A DNA stretch of 64,000 nucleotides, from NCBI GenBank assembly GCA_008477525.1, contig SPDT01000004.1, positions 2,542,001 through 2,606,000 on the forward strand, given 5' to 3'. This DNA comes from Hypomyces perniciosus. Taxonomy: Eukaryota > Ascomycota > Sordariomycetes > Hypocreales > Hypocreaceae. Of this stretch, positions 24,301 through 33,798 are shown in pieces; the first letter of the stretch is position 1; each line of letters starts with the position of its first letter. The position numbers and the translations under genes were made by a program. The notes beneath the pieces are model-generated. The model was not told the DNA's origin. It did no database searches and was given only the letters and a program-made list of their open reading frames with translations.

Positions 24301-26311
24301 ATGGCAACAGAATATCGCATGTCGCTCTCATATCCAAACCCATCTCTGGGCCAGATGGCGTCAGGACTGCAGGCCCCAAGCACCTCAAGCAGCGATATTT
24401 CCAACACAAAAGCCATGTCTAGCACTTCAAACCCACCAGTCACGGGCCTGCGTCAGGTAGCCCTTATTCTATCGTATGGCTGGTAACTGATTCCACAGAG
24501 TCTGACTCCTCTAATAACCTCGTGTAGGCTCCTCGTCGGTCTTTTGTTCTCTACTCTCGACACTTCAATTGTATCCACGTCCCTGGTCACGATTTCCAAT
24601 GACCTGGGCGATTTTGTCAATGCCTCATGGATCGTCCTAGCCTACCTGTTGACCTACATGGGTTTGTATCGCAAAGTCCTGTGTTAAGAGAAGCTAGCAA
24701 TCTGACTGGCACTCATAGGTTTTGCTGTCTGCATCTCAAAGCTCAGCGACATATATGGCCGAAGAAATATGTTGGTTCTATCATGGGTCCTTTTCATCGG
24801 ATTCTCCTTGGGATGTGCTTCCTCGAAGACCATGACTACTCTGTAGGTAAACCTACTTATAGGCGCGGCGACTTGCTCACATCTTGTTAGGATCGTCTGT
24901 CGTGCGTTTCAAGGCATGGGTGCCTCTGGCTTATACAGCTTGACGCAGATATCCCTTGTCGAAGTTGGACCTGTCCATCGGCCGAGTCTTATTGGGGCCA
25001 TGGTTGGGGCCACACTTGCCGTCGCGTTCGTCCTCGGGCCCCTCGTTGGCGGTTTAATCTCTCAACTGTCTGACTGGAGATGGCTTTTCAATATGAAGTG
25101 GGTACTAGGTCTAACACGTAACTGGGCAACATTTGCTAAGCCAGTGCAGTATCCCCTTTGGCCTTGTTGCCATACTGGCTATTACCAACTTCTGGCCGCA
25201 AGAAGAAGTTTCCCATTTACTTTCGTGGGAGGCCTTCACCAGAATTGACTTCTTTGGCAGCGCTACCCTTCTCTGTAGCTCCGGCCTCCTTGTATTTGCC
25301 GTTCAACAGGCTGGGTCACAGACGTTTGCATGGGGAAGCCCGGAAATAGTCTCGGCCTTTGTGGTGTCAGGACTAAGCTGGGGCGCATTTATTTGGTGGG
25401 AAGTGTTGTTGGACACAAAACGACATCGACTTATTGAACCAATCTTTCCGATACGGCTCGTGCTTCGGAGAGTTTACTTGGTCGGTCTTGTGTATGTGAT
25501 TACGCTTTCTTATTCTCATGGGGAAATACTGACAAGATTCAGCATTACGCTACTCACCGGATTTCCGTACATCGCTCTCTCGATCATCATCCCAGAGCGC
25601 TTCCAAATCGTCAATGGCGAAAATGTGCTCATGGCTGGGGTCCATATACTTCCGTTGTTGGGTGCCTGTGCAGTTGGTTCGTTTCTGGGTGGAGCAATAT
25701 CCAGTAAACGGAACAACACCTCGTACACTCTCGTCGGAGCGTCTAGTCTCCAACTTCTAGGTGTTGGTCTCATGACAACGGTGCTGGGCACTGATACTAA
25801 TGCAGCAGCCCAGTACGCTTATCAAGCAATATTTGGATTAGGAGTTGGACTCTCGTTCTCGGCGGCTACTATTATGACCAATATTCTTGCCGCAGAACAA
25901 AGTGAGCGGGCCTCTGCACAAGGAGCTGTCGCACAAGCTCGAGTCTTGGGAGGCTGTATCGGCCTTTCGATCTGCACAGTCATTTTCAACCTTCACGTCA
26001 ACCAGGTTCTGGATCACCTAACCAACGAACAGCTCGAGGCCCTTCATCGCTCCCCGCTATCCGGATTACAGCTCCCAGTCAACCAGAGAGATTTAGTTAA
26101 GACCGTCTACGCTGGAGCCTTTTCTGATGAGATTAGAGTCATGACTGTTGTTTGTGCGGTCATGGTAGTGATCTCTCTATTCTCACTAGAGAGGCAACCT
26201 GCATCGCTAGAGAGACTTACTTCGAGATCGAAAGAAACAACACCCTCGAGGCGTGGTAGCGATTCCGGGACCGAAATGAACGACATCCCAAGCCTCCATC
26301 AAACTGTCTAG
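24301..26311 (+). CDS. MFS drug/metabolite exporter (DHA2/14-TM type)
   Basis: Six exons: 24301-24482, 24528-24661, 24719-24842, 24891-25097, 25150-25491, 25543-26311; 585 aa. Junctions restore family motifs: LLFSTLDTSIVSTSL in TM1, ISKLSDIYGRRN (the MFS motif A loop), VCRAFQGMGASG, GPLVGGLISQ (motif C type) and DWRWLFNMNIPFGL. The final 51-bp intron at 25492-25542 (GTATGT donor, TACTGAC branch site, TTCAG) has no stop and a length divisible by three, so reading through it gives a plausible but wrong 602-aa protein. About 14 membrane helices are expected, in the plasma membrane. Such transporters export secondary metabolites or toxins by proton antiport, consistent with the PKS next door. ATG 24301 is the first possible start; later in-frame Met codons could be used. 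Family confident, substrate inferred. Confidence 0.92.
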
Positions 26312-26739
26312 TCGTTACTCGCAACACGTTGTGTCATCTATTAAGGAAAAGCCAGGGCAATATCATAGTCTTGTCAAGTAGTCTGGCAAGCCACATTCGA
26401 TATCACATTCCGGAGTTGGCATTTGGGACTTGAGGTGAAGCTATTGTATAAAATCAGGGCAAAGGTTTCTCAATTTTCTTCTTTTCATTCTGCTACTTTC
26501 TTCCGGTCTTTGCTTATCTTCGGCGCAATACAACCTAGGACGACCTGGGAGGGTCAGCCAGCAACGGTCCATCGTATCAGGCTCTCGCAAGTCTTACTAC
26601 CTAGCTTTCATGAGAATTGAATTGATCTGTTCTTGGTCCTTTCTCAGTGACTCTCGCCTGATGTTGATGACTTGACCTGCCTTCGCTACGGTAGCGAAGA
26701 ATCAAAGCCGAAATCGAGCCAACAGGCCCATATTATTCT
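26312..26739. other. 3' region of exporter gene, no gene seen
   Basis: Noncoding; the strand opposite to the exporter carries the cupin relic just beyond it. Nothing else recognised. Confidence 0.5.
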
Positions 26740-26977
26740 GATATCCCATGATTTGCCTTCAGGGTGACTCCCTACCGGCATCATCCCCCAGATCCTTGAA
26801 AAGGCCATGTCCGAAGCCAGTGGGAATGGCTATGATATCCGCCTTTTGAACCACGGGTTTGACGCGTCCTGGGCTGTGATTGCCTCCGAAGTAGAACTTG
26901 ACGTGGCCGTGGGTGACGCATATGACCTCGTGGGCGGTGCTGTGAAAGTCTGTGACGTCGTACATGGTGCAGCGCCA
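26740..26977 (-). pseudogene. Frameshifted cupin-domain gene relic
   Basis: Minus-strand reading from 26977 gives WRCTMYDVTDFHSTAHEV, then a KFYFGG strand, PGRVKPVVQKADIIAIPTG and FGHGLFKDLG: the core of a small fungal cupin (metal-ligand-type His residues in DFHSTAHEV and FGHGL). After FKDLG this frame ends quickly at 26759, but the next frame continues with MPVGSHPEGKSWDI (to 26740), which is the normal continuation in this family (VGSYPEGKSWDM type). So a net one-base frameshift splits the domain near 26785-26790. No convincing N-terminal exon or start region is present upstream and the usual C-terminal tail is absent. I read it as a decayed gene; a sequencing error is the alternative. Confidence 0.6.
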
Positions 26978-27159
26978 TTGGAGGACGACGACACTTGTTT
27001 GGCGGAGAGGGAGGATGAGGGTGATGGAAGGTTGGCGTCGTTGGTGTTACAATGCAGACATCAGAGCAATCATACTTCTGGGACAGGAGTCAATCGACAT
27101 TCAGTCATGGCTCGTACTATTCATGTAGATAGACAGCTATAATCTGACCCTATGCAATC

Positions 27160-27695
27160 TCACGCCGAAAGGCTAGTCGAGATCTGCGGGTGAAAGTACA
27201 CGGTGATCAAGCCCTCAACGGTCAGAGAGCTCCTGGCAAAGGCCTTGAGGTCCTGATGGGCTGGGCACTGATCGTCGTAGTACTTCATGTCCTCCATGCT
27301 GGCAAACTCGCTCTTGTTTACAATGGTGAAGCCCTGGGTCCGCGCATCGGGCTCGGGGATGCCAATATCTATGGAGAGGATGTAGGGCTTGCCATCCTAC
27401 GATTGGCGTCAGCGAGATGAAGTGAGATGAGGGGTAAGTAAGATGTCTGAGGAGACGGGACAATCAATACCTTCAGAGCCTTGGAAGCCAAAACGTTGTA
27501 CTGTTCCATCATTTTCTTCTGGTCCTCCTCCTTGGGGAGCTTGAACATGGTGACTCGAACGACACGGCCTGCCATTTTGGTTGCTGTGCTGAAAGGATAT
27601 CTGCTGGCGGGGCTTCTGAGATGGATTGGGGAAACGCGCTGCTGAAGTGGTGTGAGTTGGCGCAGAGCACGAAATGGCGTAGAGGCCTTGAACAT
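27160..27695 (-). CDS. Stress-responsive A/B barrel (Dabb) domain protein
   Basis: Two exons: 27695-27471 and 27396-27160 (74-bp intron, GTATTG donor, CGTAG acceptor, phase 0), 153 aa from ATG 27695. The Dabb domain starts at about residue 42 with RVVRVTMFKLPKEEDQKKM and continues with DGKPYILSIDIG, GFTIVNKSEFASMEDMKYYD and GLITVYFHP. Dabb proteins are small dimeric ferredoxin-like folds, sometimes stress-induced, some catalytic in polyketide biosynthesis. The first 40 residues are Arg/Ser-rich, lack acidic residues and look like a mitochondrial presequence (MFKASTPFRALRQL ending RYPFS-TATK). The alternative start ATG 27575 (MAGRVVRV) would give a 113-aa cytosolic form; both may be used. Gene order (just beyond the cluster) makes a cluster role possible but unproven. 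Confidence 0.85.
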
Positions 27696-28593
27696 GGAAT
27701 GGAAGACTGGATAGATGGTAATATTTATTTGATGGATAAAGAATGGATTGGAGAATGGGGAGATGACGGTACTCGTATGGCTGGCATTCAAATTCAAGCC
27801 AGGCTGGTAGAATCGGAGCTCGGAGATTTTCGGCTTAAGAATTGGTGTTATATTTCCAGGTGTGGAATCAATGATTTTCTCCCACCTACCTTATGTGTAA
27901 ACATTAATAGTATTACTATTCTAATCCTCCATTACGTACCTCCACCATTAGCGTGTGCCTTATTAAAAGATTACAAACCTCACGACTTAAGGTACACGTC
28001 GTCCTGATTGGTTTCCAGCAAGGCCCTACCAGAATACTGCAATGCTTCATATGTCCTCAGATGCTCGATTTGTCTGCCACGCAGAAAGGTCTGCCGCCCC
28101 GGCTGGCTGCACATGATAGCCTCATGGATCGATCGAAGGGGAGCTGTTGCTCCTCCCGTTGTCAATGCGAAAGAGCACCCGAGACGAACCTCTCTGAGGT
28201 TGAAAATCCAATCAAGCTCTGAACTTGTCAGCTCTGAGAGCGCAGCACCTGACATTCATCCATCCAAATCTGAGTCCATATCTATATATATTGTTCGTTC
28301 TTTCTGAGAATTAAAGTCCCTTCGCAATGCACCTGACATTATGGAATTGGTATCTTCAGTTAGGGGTGACTGATCTCGCACCTGGCAACCAGCTCGCACA
28401 AGTACATCTTTCACATCTTTTCACCTTTTCATCACCACACTCGCTAAGAGGAGCAATACTATCTATCCCAGTCACTCTCTTCTGTATTCCCCCCCCCCTC
28501 TCTTTTAATTCATGGTTATTGCCAACTATCTTCGCTCACTTTTCAGAACCATCACTACCATACGCAAAACGCCGCTGCGCCATCCCATCCAGT
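27696..28593. other. Divergent promoter region
   Basis: 0.9 kb between the Dabb gene (minus) and the Cys/His-rich protein gene (plus). CT-rich tracts at 28400-28510, including a C-run at 28489-28498, are typical of fungal promoters/5' UTRs. No gene seen. Confidence 0.5.
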
Positions 28594-29766
28594 ATGATGT
28601 GTCGAGGACAATGTTTCTTCCAAGAGGGAGATCAATGGAATCCTGTCAATCATGAGAAGCCTTGTAAGGCTGGCCTGGCGTGGTATTTCTGTCCAGCACA
28701 CCGGGCATACCATTGTATGTACCATGATGCTCCCACAGTGCAGCCCCTATGCGGCGAATGTGCCGTTCTCTTCTATCAAAGTCCTCTTCATGCCTGTCGG
28801 CAAAAGCGCTTCGACTTCCCTGCCATCATGTCAAACGCCCTAGAGGTCTTCCGAGAGGCATCGATAGACCTCACAGCTATGGTTACCGAGATGAACGCTG
28901 TTCGAAACATCGCCGAGGGCAGTTCGATCGAAGCTGAGACAGTGAGCCGCATCATCAACGGAGATCTAGATGACGACGCTGGCCTTCTCCTCCCCCTGGA
29001 TGCATCACCAGATGTTTTTGAAGAGATCCCAAGAAATGACGCGACCTACAGAGGCCTGTCGACGCGCCTGATCCCACACCCCTATCTTTCGAACATGGTT
29101 CTCCTCCAATACCGCTCCTTCGACGGAGCCATTGGGCTTCAGCCATGCGCCAGGGAACCTGTTGTCCGGAAGCTTTTCCAAGTTCTTCAGCCCGATGAAG
29201 TTGGTGGAGATCACCTTTACAAGGCTGCCAGGATCTGGTCTTGCGGCCTCCAAGTTATGCCAAACCTGCCAAAAGATATCAGATGGGTGCTCGCAACCGT
29301 TTACGACTTTGCTTGTGAGATGCTCCGCGGACCTGAGAAAGACGAAGACAGACTGTGGAAGATGCGGCCGTGGCTGTTACATTGGTACAGCGTCGCTGAG
29401 AGACTCTTTGACGAATACCATATTTCCGCCGAGATACCAAGGCCAGACTGGTTCTCGCGACCGTCAGAGGAGCCAGTTGATGACTTGTTTGACAGCAGCA
29501 GCGATGACGCATCCAGAGGATCATCGAAATCTGTCAAGTCGTCACTGGCCGGTACCACTATCATTCATTCTATGGAGATTGACCCCAATAAAGATGACGA
29601 TGACCAAACTACGTGGTCCTCATCTTCAGCTACCATTCATGAATGGCTGGATGGACAACCGCATCTCACCGACCTTGACATACACAGCGTCTTGGATCCC
29701 ACATCATCTGCGTCATCCACCAAGATCGACTCAATTGCAGACATACTTGCCGCCCAGCAAGAATAG
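28594..29766 (+). CDS. Cys/His-rich protein of unknown function
   Basis: Single exon, 390 aa from ATG 28594. The frame is open further upstream to 28327, but that part is T/C-rich leader-like sequence without protein character, so MMCRGQCFFQEG is taken as the start. Residues 3-70 contain a dense set of Cys and His (CRGQC, HEKPC, FCPAHRAYHCMYHD, LCGEC, HACR) that could bind zinc. The middle is helical with acidic patches and the C-terminal 100 residues are Ser/Asp-rich and probably disordered. I do not recognise the family. It may be a fungal-specific protein with a zinc-binding N-terminal module. Confidence 0.7.
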   Translation: MMCRGQCFFQEGDQWNPVNHEKPCKAGLAWYFCPAHRAYHCMYHDAPTVQPLCGECAVLFYQSPLHACRQKRFDFPAIMSNALEVFREASIDLTAMVTEMNAVRNIAEGSSIEAETVSRIINGDLDDDAGLLLPLDASPDVFEEIPRNDATYRGLSTRLIPHPYLSNMVLLQYRSFDGAIGLQPCAREPVVRKLFQVLQPDEVGGDHLYKAARIWSCGLQVMPNLPKDIRWVLATVYDFACEMLRGPEKDEDRLWKMRPWLLHWYSVAERLFDEYHISAEIPRPDWFSRPSEEPVDDLFDSSSDDASRGSSKSVKSSLAGTTIIHSMEIDPNKDDDDQTTWSSSSATIHEWLDGQPHLTDLDIHSVLDPTSSASSTKIDSIADILAAQQE

Positions 29767-30212
29767 TCGTCGGTTCTTTTGCCGGCTCTTCCCGCCATCA
29801 TCAATGGGGAATCTTGGAACCCGCAACAGAGAGGGCATCAATTTGCTAAAAACTGCGCGCCCTTGCTGGTGAAAGGACGATGGGAACACGAAGGCCCGAA
29901 ATTTTTAGCTGGCATTGTCTGATTTCGATGGTCGAGACACGTCATTTCTCGACGAAGATATGAGCATGGATATGAATTACGACTCAGGGGCCCGGGAGGG
30001 GCAATCATGGTTATCAAAGGGTTTTGCTTAATGTGGTCTATGAGTAGCGTCAGAATAAGCGATGTCAGTGTATGCACCCATTCCGAAACAATAGATGCAA
30101 AGAGTCTTGCTAGAGAAGTTATAGCTTGAGTCTATTCTAAGCTGTTTAGACATGTGCGATCTAGGTGCCCGTGTCTACAAACCTTCTATGCTTGTTTCAT
30201 CACCTCTCCACC
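29767..30212. other. Convergent 3' spacer
   Basis: Lies between the 3' ends of the Cys/His-rich gene and the Mpv17-family gene. No gene seen; presumably both 3' UTRs. Confidence 0.5.
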
Positions 30213-30995
30213 TCAATTCCCAGTCTCGATGCAAATGTATACACCCCAAGCAATACCCGCCAACGCACCGACCAGATTCCTCACCTGGACAGACTTGATG
30301 AGGCTAAAGTTGACAAGGGCGACAGCAGGCCAGAGCTTCAGGCCTGCAAGAATCAAGGGCCAAAACTCATCGAGGGACTCGTCCCAGACGGTCTGAAAAT
30401 CGACGCGACCGAAATCGATGGCTCCAGGGCTGGCCCAGTACCTGGTGGCGGCAGGGAGGTTGGTGATCCGGGGAGCAGGATGCATGGAGAAGCGCAGGGC
30501 GCGGGTAAAGGTGCTGAAGAGGAGAGTGTTTACAGCAGCGGAGAGGGTTTGATCGAGGACGATTTTGGTGAGGGTGTTGCGGATGGAGAGAGGGGCCTGT
30601 TTAGGAGGCTTTTCGTCGGATTTCTTGGGGTGGGTTTTGGGTTTTGGGTGGGCGGGAAAGGAGGATTCGAGGAATTCTTGCCTGTGAGGACGAGGGTTAG
30701 AGTGGCGATGCCTTCATCTTGGAGGAGGACCTCACCATTTGAAGTTGGGAGGCGTGGCCACAATGGTGAAAACCAAAAACTGCAAAACAGGAATCCAATC
30801 TACTGAAAAGGCCTCCTATTCTGGCAATTAGTTTTCTTCAACAACATACATCTCCCTTTCTTCTCTTTTCTTTTCTTTTCTTTTCTTTCTACGCACGTCT
30901 TTTTGGCGGGCCGTAATCGCCTGCGCTAGGATATTCGACGTGGCTGACAAGATAGCCGCCTGAAGTGTCGTGGCAACGAGAGGAGAAGGCGCCAT
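30213..30995 (-). CDS. Mpv17/PMP22 family integral membrane protein
   Basis: Three exons: 30995-30897, 30815-30736, 30681-30213 (introns 81 and 54 bp), 215 aa. The joined protein runs from MAPSPLVATTLQAAILSATS through a TVATPPNFKWQEFLE-like stretch to the C-terminal family signature: FWPLILAGLKLWPAVALVNF and a QVRNLVGALAGIAWGVYI ending. Four membrane helices are expected. Family members are in peroxisomal or mitochondrial inner membranes (S. cerevisiae Sym1, mammalian Mpv17 and Pxmp2). A Lys/Pro-rich loop of about 30 residues separates the second and third helices. Intron 1 contains a TTTTC microsatellite (30866-30889 on the plus strand). The first exon was inferred from its start codon, GTGCGT donor and phase, and is less certain than exons 2-3. 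Confidence 0.85.
30866..30889. repeat. (TTTTC)n microsatellite in intron
   Basis: About five TTTTC/TCTTT units on the plus strand inside intron 1 of the Mpv17-family gene. Confidence 0.8.
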
Positions 30996-31771
30996 ATTAA
31001 TGATAGGATAGGATATGCGAATGGGGCAGATTGTTCACGTTCGACAACTCTAAAACATCGATCGTCGTGCGGGTGAGGACACGCGATCTCCGGCTAATAC
31101 TCCGTATTCGTCCATTTTATTATCCGCTGAATGGCCGTCACGTGTAGACAGACCTGTTGTGCTAACGGAGTGATACTACGGAGTACATACAGAGTGATTA
31201 GTAGCGCTTATTATAAATCTGGCTTGTTCGTGCCCAAGAGGATTCATCATTGACACCAATTAAGACGAGATGGGGAAATGTGTGTATGCGTTGGGCCGCA
31301 ACGGAGGTGTTCGTAGACATGGATAATAGCAGTATTACTAGTAAGTTTCGGTCATTATGTCTGGATTGTATTGCCCGTCGTTTCTAGCTAGACGCTACGC
31401 TGAGCCCCTCCCTCCAGCTGTCTATCTCAAATACCTTTTATATGTCCATATGTCTTCATGGGTCCGTCACCTGTTCAGCAACATATGCGACAAGCTTTTG
31501 GTCCCACACAACTGGGTTAAAGTGGGTGCGACCTTGTCGTAGGGCAGTGAACCCCAAGAACGACAGACTGGCTGTCTCTACACTTCACACTGGGTTTCCA
31601 AGTGATGTTTGGTGCCATCGGGAATGGCTTCATAATCAAGCATCGCCTCCTTTACTCCATGCCCATCCATGTATGCAATGTATCTCCCCACCCCCGAATG
31701 TATGTATTAAGAGCCCGGGTCCCTCATTACGCCCCTGGCCGAGCCGAGCCAACAGAAAGTCATGATGAAGC
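30996..31771. other. Intergenic region
   Basis: Upstream of the Mpv17-family gene and downstream of YIF1. Carries TACTCCGTA (31098-31106) and TACGGAGTA (31177-31185). No gene recognised. Confidence 0.55.
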
Positions 31772-32941
31772 TCAGGCCCTTGTCAGAATCCACATAAAGA
31801 ACAGCTGAACGAGGTATGAGTAGAAGAAGAGGAATTGTGTCCTCTGGTTGCGCTTGGCTCGTGAATCGGTCTGCATAGGACCGGCGGTGTTGCTCGCGGT
31901 TTCAGGAAGAAGAACGTATTTCAGTGACCGCATCTAAGGCTTCGTGTTAGCTGTTATCCTTTTACTCAGGGGCTACTGGCAACGCAACATACTAGGAAAA
32001 GAGAGTTGGCCAGGAAGGTATAGAAAAAGACGAGCCAGCCGGCCCAGCCGCCGGTACCTTTGCCGCCGTTGACAATCTGTGCAATGACAATGGTGACAAT
32101 GATTCCCACAAATTTGTACCCCGAGTACGCAATCAAGTCAAGGAGCTGGGACTGGCTGGAGATGCTCAGGAGATAGCATCCCACCTTCAGCGCAACAATC
32201 TCGAAAATCACCACAATCAAGCCTATTGTTGCTGTGTAGCCGAGGAGCTCTGGCTGAAATTGGCCTCTCAGGCCAGCAATCAGGGTAGATAGGAGGATGT
32301 ATGTAACCAAGGCCATCACTGTGTCTCTAATGTCAGCTTGTGTCTCCTCCTCTTAGACTACACTCGCGCACGACGACGAGAATACGACATGACTGACCTG
32401 GGATGTACATGTCGGGGCTGTTGATGTCATCCCGCGGGGGCAGATAGCGCCCTTCTTGGCCGTTTGCCCCGACAGCCTGTTTGCGGGACCATGGCTTATG
32501 CCTCCAGGGGAAGAGGACGAGGAAGAGCTTATTGATGACGTAGGAGTTGGAGACGTTGAAGTAATGCTTGAGCGCGGAGACGTTGACGAATCGACCAATC
32601 TTGAGCAGCAGTTAGCAACAGAGTGTCTCCCTATCTCCTCCACAAGCACGAAGGGTTGCGTATCTGCGTACGTTCTGCTCCACGTATTCCTGGCCATGCT
32701 TGAAGGCAGTCTGGCCGAACTGCGCGGCCACCTGGGCCGTCGGGTCGTTCATGAACTGGCCGTATGCGCCAAAGACATTGCCCGAGCTGCCGCCCTGCTG
32801 CTGATATGGATTTCCGCCATAGCCATGCTGATGCGACTGCGCAGAACCCGGAGGCGGCGGCGGCGATCGGAGCTGGGGGACGGTCGACACATGTTGTGGC
32901 ACTGGGTGGTGCAGAGGAGGGGACTGCGCCGCCCGATGCAT
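31772..32941 (-). CDS. YIF1: YIF1, Yip1-interacting factor of ER-Golgi transport
   Basis: Four exons: 32941-32672, 32599-32398, 32318-31993, 31933-31772, 319 aa. All phases agree. The N-terminal 60 residues are Pro/Gln/Gly-rich and cytosolic. Recognisable family segments follow: FGAYGQFMNDPTAQVAAQFG, the HYFNVSNSYVINKL stretch, LFPWRHKPWSR, and the membrane part with MALVTYILLSTLIAG, a GCYLLSISSQSQLLDLIAYSG stretch and FFYTFLANSLFL; the C-terminus has FLFFYSYLVQLFFMW. YIF1 forms a complex with Yip1 and Yos1 on COPII vesicles and early Golgi and interacts with Rab GTPases. The 5' flank bears a GGGAGAGA minisatellite 26 bp upstream of the start codon. Intron 1 ends with an unusual CAAG acceptor. 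Confidence 0.93.
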
Positions 32942-33798
32942 GATGCTGCGTCGAGGATTTTGGAATGAGGGAGAGAGGGAGAGAGGGAGAGAGGGAGAGA
33001 GGGAGAGAGGGAGAGAGGGAGAGAGGGAGAGAGGGAGAGAGGGAGAGAGCAAGGTGGTTTCGTTTGGCTCAATCGGAGATCGGAGGTTATGATGCTGAGT
33101 TGAGGGAGCGGACTGGACAGGTCGTTTGGTTGTTTGGTAGAGGACTATGTTTACTATAACGAATTCATGGAGCCCCCCCCCTCCCCCCGGTTTGCATCGA
33201 TCTGGAAAACTGTCATTTGGCGCGCGCGGGCGCGGCGTCATACCGCTGTGGACATGCTGGAGGCACCCATCTGCCGCTGTGGCTTAGCAGCCAGGAGCCT
33301 TTCATACTCGCCACAGGTACCAGAAACACCACGTGATTCGACTCGAGCTGTCCCGTGTCCCGGAAGCGAATGCCAAGCTTGGCGATGGACACGGCTGACG
33401 ATTCGATTCCTGTGTAATAGATAGGCCTATGTGGTTTTCGGATAAGGAGTTTGGGACATCAGGCCATTCATATTTCCACTTGGATTCTTTACTACCTACT
33501 ACTAATAGTACTATAAGAAGTCTTCCTGTTTGCACTTCTTTTTTTTAAGGTTATCTATCCGTTTAAGCTTGTCCGGGTGCGAGTGTATCTGCATCTGTAC
33601 ACCTTACCTCTATTCTATACGCCAGGTACTTCGTACATACATCTATCTCGTCGGTGACACCTTTGAATCTTCAACTTTCCCATTTCCTCAGTCCTCCATC
33701 CCTCCCACGTCTGGCCTCTTCCTCGTGTCGCCTTTTGTCGCCCACCAGCGAATCCTCTTCCTCTCTAGAATACGACTAAAGGCGACGCATCAGCCGAC
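32942..33798. other. Divergent promoter region of YIF1 and SRP101
   Basis: 0.86 kb holding the GGGAGAGA minisatellite, a C-run at 33175-33187, and TACTTCGTA (33627-33635) near the SRP101 start. CT-rich segments at 33640-33770 look like a 5' UTR. No gene seen. Confidence 0.55.
32967..33048. repeat. GGGAGAGA octamer minisatellite
   Basis: About ten near-perfect tandem 8-bp units. It lies in the YIF1 5' UTR or core promoter (as TCTCTCCC on the YIF1 sense strand). A strongly purine-biased strand, capable of triplex or hinged DNA structures. Confidence 0.95.

Noticed and set aside
25133..25150. Possible translation start for the exporter at 25133
   Set aside because: Upstream exons with MFS motifs join in phase; 25150 is an internal exon start.
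30165..30806. 213-codon open frame on the plus strand
   Set aside because: Antisense to the well-supported Mpv17-family gene.
5317..33048. CRISPR-like arrays in tandem repeats
   Set aside because: Units are 3-8 bp with no spacers and the DNA is eukaryotic.
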